Positions 25,063 to 31,879 of a stretch of DNA of 64,000 nucleotides are shown here, piece by piece. The notes under the pieces were generated by a model. It ran no database searches, was not told the DNA's origin, and saw only the letters and a program-made list of their open reading frames with translations. The first letter of the stretch is position 1. Every line of letters starts with the position of its first letter. The stretch is from contig DASXFC010000082.1 of NCBI GenBank assembly GCA_036489775.1, forward strand, positions 1 through 64,000. Direction: 5' to 3'. This stretch comes from Bog-473 sp036489775 (GTDB lineage Bacteria > Actinomycetota > Acidimicrobiia > Acidimicrobiales > RAAP-2). Position numbers and translations under genes: made by a program.

Positions 25063-26004
25063 GTGGTTCTGGTCCTCGCTCTCGGCGCGGCGCTAGCGAA
25101 TGCGTTAACCAGTGTTTTCCAGCGCCTGGGCGTCGAGGACGCTCCGGCCGATACGACGCTCCGACTCAGCCTGCTCCGCTACGCCCTACGCAAAGGGGTG
25201 TGGCTCTTGGGGTTTGCGCTCATGCTGGTGTCGTTCCTGTTCCAGGCCATCGCCCTCCATTTGGGCCGGCTCTCTGAGGTCCAACCCATCCTGACCACCG
25301 AGCTGGTGTTCCTAGTCGTCGTCCTGAGCATTTGGTTCGGTTTCACCATTGGCGCACGTGAATGGATCGGGGTCGTGGCCACAGCTGGAGGCCTGGCTGG
25401 ATTCCTGTATTTCGCCCATCCCCAAGAGGGCAACACCACGCCGCCGACTTGGGAATGGATGGTCGCCGGGGGGGCCTGCAGCGCAGCGATCGTGGTGGCC
25501 GTCGTCCTCGCCCAAAACGGACCGCGATGGTGGCGGGCCTCCATGTTCGGCACTGCCGCCGCGGTCTCGTTTGCCTTCACAGCCGCCTTGATCAAGGTGG
25601 TATCCGATGTTGCTGCCTCTGATTGGACGACCCTCTATCGGCATTGGCAGAGCTACGGCCTCATTCTCTTCGGCATTCTTGCTGTGTTCTTGGCTCAAAA
25701 CGCGTACCATGCCGGCCCGATCGTCGCCTCGCAATCGTCAATCGTGCTGGTCGACCCGCTCGCCAGCATTTTGATCGGCGTCGGGATCTTCGGCGACAAC
25801 CTGCGCACCGGGGGTGCGTGGGGGCCCCTTGAGGCTCTCTCGCTGCTGATTATGTTCGCAGGGGCATTCTCCCTGGCCCATTCGCCCCTGATCAGCGGCA
25901 TGAAGGGGGCCGATGACCATTACCACGAGCTTCTCTCGCAACGAGCGCGGCCCAAGGGCGGCTCAGACCTATCCCCTCCACCGATAGCCAGTCCAACACA
26001 CTGA
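25063..26004 (+). CDS. DMT-superfamily (EamA-like) membrane transporter
   Basis: A 313-residue protein with about nine to ten hydrophobic helices arranged as two similar halves, as in drug/metabolite transporters. Characteristic pieces are LANALTSVFQRLG in helix 1, LSEVQPILTTELVFLVV, and AGPIVASQSSIVLVDPLASILIGV. It is clearly paralogous to the protein at 49624-50667, which has matching SVVQPVIATELVIVF and LASSQPGLTVVDPLVASLLGV. It starts with GTG 25063 and has no strong ribosome-binding site. The substrate is unknown. Confidence 0.88.
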   Translation: MVLVLALGAALANALTSVFQRLGVEDAPADTTLRLSLLRYALRKGVWLLGFALMLVSFLFQAIALHLGRLSEVQPILTTELVFLVVVLSIWFGFTIGAREWIGVVATAGGLAGFLYFAHPQEGNTTPPTWEWMVAGGACSAAIVVAVVLAQNGPRWWRASMFGTAAAVSFAFTAALIKVVSDVAASDWTTLYRHWQSYGLILFGILAVFLAQNAYHAGPIVASQSSIVLVDPLASILIGVGIFGDNLRTGGAWGPLEALSLLIMFAGAFSLAHSPLISGMKGADDHYHELLSQRARPKGGSDLSPPPIASPTH

Positions 26005-26230
26005 TGGAAAGCGTGAAGGCGAGCACCCGAACGGCCACCGAGGGAGTGGATCGTCCCCGCTAGTTCTGAAGAGCTTGCCTGATTCGCTCTGTTCCAGACC
26101 TTTCGTCCAGCCCTTCAGGCGTCTCATCTGGCCCGCTGTATTCGATCCCAACGATTAACCGGATCGGGGCGATCCATTGAGCGGCGTCAGCCGTACTTCT
26201 CCTGACCGCGACAACCGAGGAGAACTCTTC

Positions 26231-26977
26231 ATGTCCCCTGCCCCCCGCCGGACCCACAAACTCATTTCCCTAGCCGCCGTGTCGGCAGGCGTCGCTACCA
26301 TGGTTGGCGCCTTGATCTTGCCCGCAACCGCCGGTGCCACCTCCAGCCATGCCTCGACCATGGTGAAAATTGAGAAGTCGACCGCCTGGGGCTCGGTCCT
26401 CGAGACTGGGACCGGGAAGACGGTGTACCGGTTGGCCGCCGACTCGAAGAACAAGAGCCGCTGCTCGGGTGCGTGCGCCAAGATCTGGCCCCCTGTCCTC
26501 CTGGCCCACGGCCAGAAGCATCCGAGCGGCGTCTCGGGATTGGGCGACTTCCGCCGCTCCAACGGCACCCACCAGATCACCTTCAAGGGGGAGCCGCTCT
26601 ACACCTTCGTTGGCGACAAAGACCCCGGACAGATCACCGGCAACGTCGCAGACCAGTGGGGAAAATGGTGGGTTGTGAATCCGACTCACCCCCTCGCCAT
26701 CCCCCACGAGGTGGCGGCCGCGCCCGGGACACCACCGGCAACGGGATCGAACTCCCCCGGCGCCACCTCACCGTCGTCATCCACGACCACTCCGTCGTCA
26801 TCAACGACCAAATCGTCGACATCCACTACTAAGCCCACCACCACCTCGGGCGGTGGCTCTGGCTCTAGTACTACTCAGCCCCCTGCCCCGCCGACCACAC
26901 AGCCGCCGGCCACCACGACGACGACGGTGCCCAAGACAACGACCACTACCACCTCGGGCGGCGGCATTGCTTACTGA
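26231..26977 (+). CDS. Secreted protein with PF03640-type repeats and a Ser/Thr-rich tail
   Basis: 248 residues. A signal peptide (MSPAPRRTHKLISLAAVSAG, cleavage near ATAGA) precedes a domain like the secreted repeat of unknown function (COG4315/PF03640), visible as TGKTVYRLAADSKNKSRCSGACAKIWPPV and a second half PLYTFVGDKDPGQITGNVADQWGKWWVV. A linker of about 80 residues rich in Ser, Thr and Pro follows, and the protein ends GGGIAY. The same kind of tail and ending (GGGVSY) occurs on the cupredoxin at 53240-53683. GAGGAG precedes ATG 26231. Function is unknown; related proteins are sometimes linked to redox or heme processes. Confidence 0.87.
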   Translation: MSPAPRRTHKLISLAAVSAGVATMVGALILPATAGATSSHASTMVKIEKSTAWGSVLETGTGKTVYRLAADSKNKSRCSGACAKIWPPVLLAHGQKHPSGVSGLGDFRRSNGTHQITFKGEPLYTFVGDKDPGQITGNVADQWGKWWVVNPTHPLAIPHEVAAAPGTPPATGSNSPGATSPSSSTTTPSSSTTKSSTSTTKPTTTSGGGSGSSTTQPPAPPTTQPPATTTTTVPKTTTTTTSGGGIAY

Positions 26978-27041
26978 GTCGACGCTGGCCCCGCCACGCC
27001 AGGTCGCGCCGACCAAGGGTGCGACCTGGCGGATCGAGTGG

Positions 27042-27947
27042 ATGGGCGTCATGGCCATTACGAGCCTCGTGGTCTGGTTGGGCTATATCGGCACCCATGC
27101 GCTGCTCAGTACCCACAGCCTCGGCGCTGCGCTGTCTGAAGCCCGTGGGACGATGACGGCCCCGGCGCTCTTCATCGTGGTGGCGGTGATCTTCGGGCTC
27201 GAGCGGGTGTGGCCGGCCGTCTCCCGACCCGCCCGGGCCCGGGCCCATGTCATCGACGCCTCGTACTTCGTGTTGTTCGCCGCGGTCGTCGGCCCGCTGC
27301 TCGTACTGGTCGAGACCGGACTCGCGCAGGAGATCCATCGCTACCTCGGTGCGATGCAGCTCTCGCAGCTGCCGGCGGTTCCCCGATTGGCCGCCGCACT
27401 GGTGATCCTGGCCGCCATCGACGTCACCAACTGGGCCTGTCACGTGGCTAACCACAAGAGCCGCACCATGTGGCGGCTGCATGCCCTGCACCACTCACAA
27501 GAGGACATGAGCGTCTTCACCACCTTCCGGACCCATCCCATGGTGCACGCCACCTACCTGCCCGCACTCCTCCCGGCGCTGTTCCTCGGGGCCAGCGGGA
27601 CGGTGCCTGCAATCGCCCTCATCGTCTACGGCTGCCTGGTGACCCTCCCCCACGCCAACCTTCCCTGGAGCTTCGGGCCGGTCGGCCGGGTGCTGGTGAG
27701 CCCCGCCTTCCACCGCCTCCACCACGAAACCAACCCCACAGGAGGGAAGACAGTGAACTTTGGCTTTGTGTTGACGATCTGGGACCGCCTCGCCCGCACG
27801 GCTCGCTTCCCGGTTGCCGGCGTGACGGTGACCACTGGAATCGCCGGGCGTCCCGTTCCACTCGAGCAGGAAGTCGGCGTGCCGGCCGCCCTGGTGGGCC
27901 AGCTGACCCAGCCCTTCCGCCGTCTAGCCGCCACCGACGGGGCCTGA
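27042..27947 (+). CDS. Fatty-acid hydroxylase / sterol desaturase family membrane protein
   Basis: A 301-residue membrane protein with the histidine clusters of the di-iron hydroxylase superfamily: HVANH, HALHH and HRLHH, plus an intervening HATYL. These bind two iron atoms and oxidise C-H bonds in lipids. Four hydrophobic segments surround them. The start is uncertain: the frame is open into the preceding gene. I chose ATG 27042, just before the first helix, but a TTG at 26970 overlapping the previous stop is possible. Its stop TGA shares a base with the DoxX start, so the two are coupled. Confidence 0.88.
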   Translation: MGVMAITSLVVWLGYIGTHALLSTHSLGAALSEARGTMTAPALFIVVAVIFGLERVWPAVSRPARARAHVIDASYFVLFAAVVGPLLVLVETGLAQEIHRYLGAMQLSQLPAVPRLAAALVILAAIDVTNWACHVANHKSRTMWRLHALHHSQEDMSVFTTFRTHPMVHATYLPALLPALFLGASGTVPAIALIVYGCLVTLPHANLPWSFGPVGRVLVSPAFHRLHHETNPTGGKTVNFGFVLTIWDRLARTARFPVAGVTVTTGIAGRPVPLEQEVGVPAALVGQLTQPFRRLAATDGA

Positions 27948-28444
27948 TGACGATGCGCTCGCTCCTCGACCTCCACGTTCCGGACAAAATCCGTGAAACT
28001 CGCCTGTCGCCCAACTTCCGCGACCTGGCCCTGATGGTGGCCCGCCTGGGGCTGGCCTGGCTGTTCATTTACCACGGCGCCTCCACGTTGTTCGGGGCCT
28101 TCCATGGCGCTGGGATCCACCGGACTGCTGTCTTCTTCGCCAACTACGCCCATCTGCACCCGGGTACTTTCTTTGCTGTGCTCAACGGCATCACCGAGTT
28201 TTTCGGGGGCATCGCCATCGCGCTTGGGGTCTGTGCCCGCCTGGCCGCAGTTGGGCTCGTGGTCGACATGGTCATCGCCATGATCACTGTTACCTGGCAC
28301 AACGGCATCGTTTCCAACGCAGTCGGCTCGGGTTATGAACTCAACATCGCTCTGGCCTGCCTGGCTGGCGTGGTGGCTTCTCTCGGCTCAGGCCGTCTGT
28401 CTTTTGACTACCAGTTCCGGCGAATTGTCGGCCGCACACCATGA
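27947..28444 (+). CDS. DoxX-family membrane protein
   Basis: A 165-residue protein with four hydrophobic segments and the DoxX pattern: LMVARLGLAWLFIYHGASTLFGAF, FFAVLNGITEFFGGIAIALGVCARLAAVGLVVDMVIAM, then ELNIALACLAGVVASLGSGRLSFD. DoxX proteins are small membrane proteins tied to quinone or thiol redox systems; the exact role here is unknown. Its ATG overlaps the stop of the fatty-acid hydroxylase gene, so an electron-supply or membrane-partner role for that enzyme is a reasonable inference. Confidence 0.9.
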   Translation: MTMRSLLDLHVPDKIRETRLSPNFRDLALMVARLGLAWLFIYHGASTLFGAFHGAGIHRTAVFFANYAHLHPGTFFAVLNGITEFFGGIAIALGVCARLAAVGLVVDMVIAMITVTWHNGIVSNAVGSGYELNIALACLAGVVASLGSGRLSFDYQFRRIVGRTP

Positions 28445-28496
28445 AGTGACCCTCTCCGGCGGACACCCTCGATGCGGTCGGAGTTAGGGTCGCGAG

Positions 28497-30014
28497 ATGG
28501 GGCGAGAAGTTGTCACGGGGTACTGCTGGCCGCAGTCAGTGAGCGCGGGAGGGCGGCTCGGTCTGCATATGTCGTCATCAGCCGGGCGGCCGGTGCGAGT
28601 CGAGGTGGCCCGAGTCGGAGCACGCCGGGATGTCGTGTTCAGCTCTGGTGCGGTCGCCACCGGCGACCATGCAACACCAAAGGACGCAGCCGCCAAGGGA
28701 TGCGGTTGGCCGGTTGCCCTCACGCTGGACGTCGACCCGACGTGGCGGTCGGGCTATTACGAGGTGGTGATGGAGATCGACGTTGGCGAGAAGGTGCGGC
28801 GCGACTTCGCCTTCTTCGTCGTGCGACCCTCTTCAGCAACCCGTATCGTGCTCGCCCTGGCAACGAACACATGGCACGCCTACAACGACTTCGGCGGATC
28901 GAACCTGTACACCGGTGGTACTCACGTTTCCATGCAGCGGCCAATGACGGCTGGCTATCTCTACAAACCACCGGGCAAGGGCCGCCGGGTGACAGGGACG
29001 GGCACGCCCGATCCACAGAACGCGGCGCACGTCGGCTACATCCAGATCAATCATCTCTCTGGCTATGCCGGATCGGCGGGTTGGCCCGACTGGGAGCTGC
29101 CGTTCATCGAGTGGGCCGAACGTGAGGGCTTCGAGATCGGCGTGTGCACGAATGCCGATCTTGAGGAGCACCCCGAAGTGTTGGATGACGCCAGCCTGTA
29201 TCTCTCCGTCGGCCACGACGAGTACTGGTCGCGCGGCATGCGCGACGCAGTCGAATCGTTCATCGCCAGCGGAGGCAATGCGGCATTTTTCTCGGGCAAC
29301 ACGTCATTGTGGCAGGTACGCATCGAGGGTGACGATCACGACGTGATGGTCGGGTACAAGGGGTTCTTCAAAAATGATCCGCTCCTGGGCACCGACAACG
29401 AACCTGAGGTAACGACGTTCTGGTCAGACGTGGTGGTCGCTCGTCCGGAGAACCTCATGACCGGCGTCTCATTCACTAGAGGCGGCTATCACCGCATAGG
29501 ACGCAACGTCACCTCCGGCCTCGGTGGCTACACCGTCCATCGTGCCGGTCACTGGATCTTCGACGGTACCGGACTCGGCTATGGCGATGTGTTGGGTGCC
29601 GGCGCGACCGTGGTCGGCTACGAGTGCGACGGATGCGTGTTCACCTACCGGGACGGACTGCCGTATCCGACCGGCGAGGATGGTACGCCGTCAACCTTCG
29701 AGATCCTGGGTACGTGTCCGACACAGCACTTCACGCGCGAGACCGCCCCTCGTCCACCGAGACCGGGCGAGCCGAGCGAGTTGGAGTACATCGCCTCCCG
29801 AGTATTCGGGACGCGTGACCCTGAGGCGATGGAACGCATACGTCATGGGCATGCGGTACTCGGTGCCTACACGAACGAGGCGGGCGCCACAGTAGTGACG
29901 TCGGGGTCGACTGACTGGGCCCATGGCCTGGCCGGGCGAGATTCGCAGATTGAACAAGTCACCCGGAACATATTGACGCGCTTGTCGAAGGGGCAGCGGA
30001 CAGCTTCGCCTTGA
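28497..30014 (+). CDS. N,N-dimethylformamidase large-subunit-like protein
   Basis: A 505-residue protein resembling the catalytic large subunit of N,N-dimethylformamidase. Recognisable stretches are ALATNTWHAYNDFGGSNLYTG, LPFIEWAEREGFEIGVCTNADLEEHPEVL, and LSVGHDEYWSRGMRDAVESFIASGGNAAFFSGNT, with an N-terminal beta domain and a C-terminal glutamine-amidotransferase-like fold. In the characterised enzyme, Tyr and Glu residues bind iron. No small-subunit gene lies next to it, so the substrate may differ from dimethylformamide; many actinobacterial homologues are uncharacterised. ATG 28497 starts 52 bases after doxX, suggesting possible co-transcription. Confidence 0.8.
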   Translation: MGREVVTGYCWPQSVSAGGRLGLHMSSSAGRPVRVEVARVGARRDVVFSSGAVATGDHATPKDAAAKGCGWPVALTLDVDPTWRSGYYEVVMEIDVGEKVRRDFAFFVVRPSSATRIVLALATNTWHAYNDFGGSNLYTGGTHVSMQRPMTAGYLYKPPGKGRRVTGTGTPDPQNAAHVGYIQINHLSGYAGSAGWPDWELPFIEWAEREGFEIGVCTNADLEEHPEVLDDASLYLSVGHDEYWSRGMRDAVESFIASGGNAAFFSGNTSLWQVRIEGDDHDVMVGYKGFFKNDPLLGTDNEPEVTTFWSDVVVARPENLMTGVSFTRGGYHRIGRNVTSGLGGYTVHRAGHWIFDGTGLGYGDVLGAGATVVGYECDGCVFTYRDGLPYPTGEDGTPSTFEILGTCPTQHFTRETAPRPPRPGEPSELEYIASRVFGTRDPEAMERIRHGHAVLGAYTNEAGATVVTSGSTDWAHGLAGRDSQIEQVTRNILTRLSKGQRTASP

Positions 30015-30264
30015 CCGAGTCGTCAGGACCACTTGCACCTGTGTGGGCACGCGATGCAGAGTGCCTCGTCAACGCTCGACTCGAGCGGGCTGCTGACCTC
30101 AGCCAGAATCCGCGGCTCATGGCCAGGATTGTCCCGAAGGTGAGCCATCGGTCGGGATCATCTCCCCATCGCGGCTGGAGACGGCCTACGTCTGACATCA
30201 ATCCGAAGGAGCTGGTATTTCAGGAGTCGAAGAATCCTCCCAGCCCACCCGGGGCTCCACGAAA

Positions 30265-30280
30265 GCGGGGATACCCCCGC
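30265..30280. terminator. GC hairpin between convergent genes
   Basis: GCGGGG (30265-30270) and CCCCGC (30275-30280) form a 6-base-pair stem with a four-base loop. It lies between the dimethylformamidase-like gene and the convergent usp gene. No T-run follows, so a classical intrinsic terminator is not certain. The rest of 30015-30293 shows no gene. Confidence 0.45.
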
Positions 30281-30293
30281 CTGTCGGATCGGG

Positions 30294-30731
30294 CTAGCGA
30301 ATGATCACCACCGGGCAGCGCGAGTGGTGCGTGCAGTACTCGCTCACTGATCCAAGAAGCATTCCGGCAAACTCGCCGTATCCCCTACTTCCGACGACGA
30401 GGAGATCCGCCTCATGGGATGCCTCCACGAGCGTCGGGGCGGGATGCCCCTCCACGATGTGCGTACGCATGACGACGTCGGGGACGGCATCTTGCACGAC
30501 CTTCACTACGCGGCTCACTTCATTAGCCGTTTCGCCCCTCGGGTCAAAATCCGATGGGACCGGCATAGCCCAGCCGTAGCTGGACGGCCATTGCCATGTG
30601 GTCATCACCTCGAGGCTCGATCCGGTCAGCTTCGCCTGTTCGGCTGCCCATTCCAGTGTGGCGACCGATGATGGCGAGCCGTCAATGCCAGCGACAATCC
30701 GATGAAAGCGTTCTGCCTGGATATCTTTCAT
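30294..30731 (-). CDS. Universal stress protein (UspA fold), ATP-binding type
   Basis: A 145-residue single-domain Usp protein. It opens with FHRIVAGIDGSPSSVATLEWAAEQA and ends with the nucleotide loop VVGSRGYGEFAGMLLGSVSEYCTHHSRCPVVII, which keeps the G-x2-G-x9-G-S pattern needed for ATP. It is the last gene of a MarR/usp/usp unit, 73 bases after the second usp gene. Usp proteins are induced by growth arrest and stress; the specific role is unknown. Confidence 0.93.
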   Translation of the reverse strand: MKDIQAERFHRIVAGIDGSPSSVATLEWAAEQAKLTGSSLEVMTTWQWPSSYGWAMPVPSDFDPRGETANEVSRVVKVVQDAVPDVVMRTHIVEGHPAPTLVEASHEADLLVVGSRGYGEFAGMLLGSVSEYCTHHSRCPVVIIR

Positions 30732-30803
30732 GTCAACCTCACTTACTCATTTTGCGAACCGTTGACTGCTCGGGGTTGTGCTCCAGCTCCCGCACCATTC
30801 GAG

Positions 30804-31316
30804 TCACGGCACGACAACGATGACCGGTGCATGACGTCGCCCGACGAGTCGTCGGCCCAGGGAACCGGCCACGTGGTGGCGCGCCTTCGTCGATCGTCCG
30901 ACCACGACCAGATCGGCGTGGAAGGAGACGGCAGTCCGCAAGAGCTCCGTGGCGGTGTCCCCACGAGTGTGGATGAAGGTGACGTCGACCCCCAGGTCAT
31001 ACCCATGGCGGCGGATCAGATCTCCCAACTCTTCCGCCTGATCGGTGACTGTCTCTTCGATGGCCCCGTAGGCACCGACGGCCCCGGCAAAAGAAGCGGT
31101 CGCCGAGGCTGACACCGCGGCTGAAGTCGGACCCACGAACACTGCCACCGTGCGACCAGCCATCCGCCGGGTCTCCCCGCAGGCCCAATGGAAGGCGTCC
31201 CACGAGGTGGCGGACCCGTCAATCCCGACGACGACCACAGCACCCGAATTGATGGACGTGTCGTTCACCTTGTGGTCGAGATGCCTGTCGTGGTTCCGCT
31301 CGCCGGGGGACATCAT
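30804..31316 (-). CDS. Universal stress protein, degenerate ATP loop
   Basis: A 170-residue Usp-fold protein (VVVVGIDGSATSWDAFHWACGETRRMAGR at the start of the domain). Its C-terminal loop VVGRSTKARHHVAGSLGRRLVG keeps the last Gly-Ser but not the G-x2-G of ATP-binding members, so it may not bind ATP. It starts two bases after the MarR stop and is clearly co-transcribed with that gene. The first 20 residues are a His/Arg-rich extension. Confidence 0.9.
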   Translation of the reverse strand: MMSPGERNHDRHLDHKVNDTSINSGAVVVVGIDGSATSWDAFHWACGETRRMAGRTVAVFVGPTSAAVSASATASFAGAVGAYGAIEETVTDQAEELGDLIRRHGYDLGVDVTFIHTRGDTATELLRTAVSFHADLVVVGRSTKARHHVAGSLGRRLVGRRHAPVIVVVP

Positions 31317-31318
31317 GA

Positions 31319-31822
31319 TCAGCAGGGGTTCGTACCAGGGAAAGGGGACGACCCCAAATATGGGTTTCGCCTTACGTCGTCCAATCGCCCGAGGCGCAGG
31401 AGTGCCGGGATCGCCGCCACCAACGAATCAGTGTGGTCCGGAGGCAATTGCTCGATGAGCTGCGCGAACTCCTCCACAATGCCTCGCTGCCTCGATCGGA
31501 TGTAATCCAAACCATCCGAGCTGAGAGCCACCAGCACTACACGTCCGTCATTCGGGTCGGCACGCCGCTCAACCAATCCCGAACGTTCCAGCGTGCTGAC
31601 CAGCGCGGTCATCGATGGTTGCGCCACTCCCTCGGATGCAGCCAAATCGGTGATGCGACGAGGTCCGCACTGCTCGAGGGTCGACAGTGTCGACAGCGAG
31701 GTCAGGCTCATGTCTCGGGGCTGACTTCTCACCGCCGTGGTAATGAGGCCCTGCAGGGCTCGACCGACGGCCACACTCTGGCTTCTCTGTGACTTCCGGG
31801 GAGCTTGAAGTTTCGTGCTCAT
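31319..31822 (-). CDS. MarR-family regulator (second paralogue)
   Basis: A 167-residue MarR protein with winged-helix stretch MSLTSLSTLSTLEQCGPRRITDLAASEGVAQPSMTALVSTLERSGLVERRADPNDGRVVLVAL. It is a paralogue of the regulator at 22665-23132. It heads a unit with two usp genes and is divergent from a FUSC exporter, its likely target. Two CTATATAG sites lie in the 57-base gap between the two starts. The C-terminal NPYLGSSPFPGTNPC is a short tail without known function. Confidence 0.93.
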   Translation of the reverse strand: MSTKLQAPRKSQRSQSVAVGRALQGLITTAVRSQPRDMSLTSLSTLSTLEQCGPRRITDLAASEGVAQPSMTALVSTLERSGLVERRADPNDGRVVLVALSSDGLDYIRSRQRGIVEEFAQLIEQLPPDHTDSLVAAIPALLRLGRLDDVRRNPYLGSSPFPGTNPC

Positions 31823-31840
31823 GCACTCACTATAGACGTT

Positions 31841-31864
31841 TCTATATAGTTTTGTCTATATAGA
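31841..31864. promoter_or_regulatory. Tandem MarR operator between marR and the FUSC exporter gene
   Basis: TCTATATAGT (31841-31850) and the perfect palindrome TCTATATAGA (31855-31864) are spaced 14 bases centre to centre. The core matches the site at 23139-23148. The position between divergent starts suits repression of both directions. Confidence 0.75.
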
Positions 31865-31879
31865 TGCTATGATGGCTCG

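Noticed and set aside
27470..28444. 324-codon frame running from inside the hydroxylase gene through doxX
   Set aside because: Only the part from ATG 27947 encodes the DoxX domain; the upstream part is an out-of-frame Pro/Arg-rich reading of the hydroxylase.
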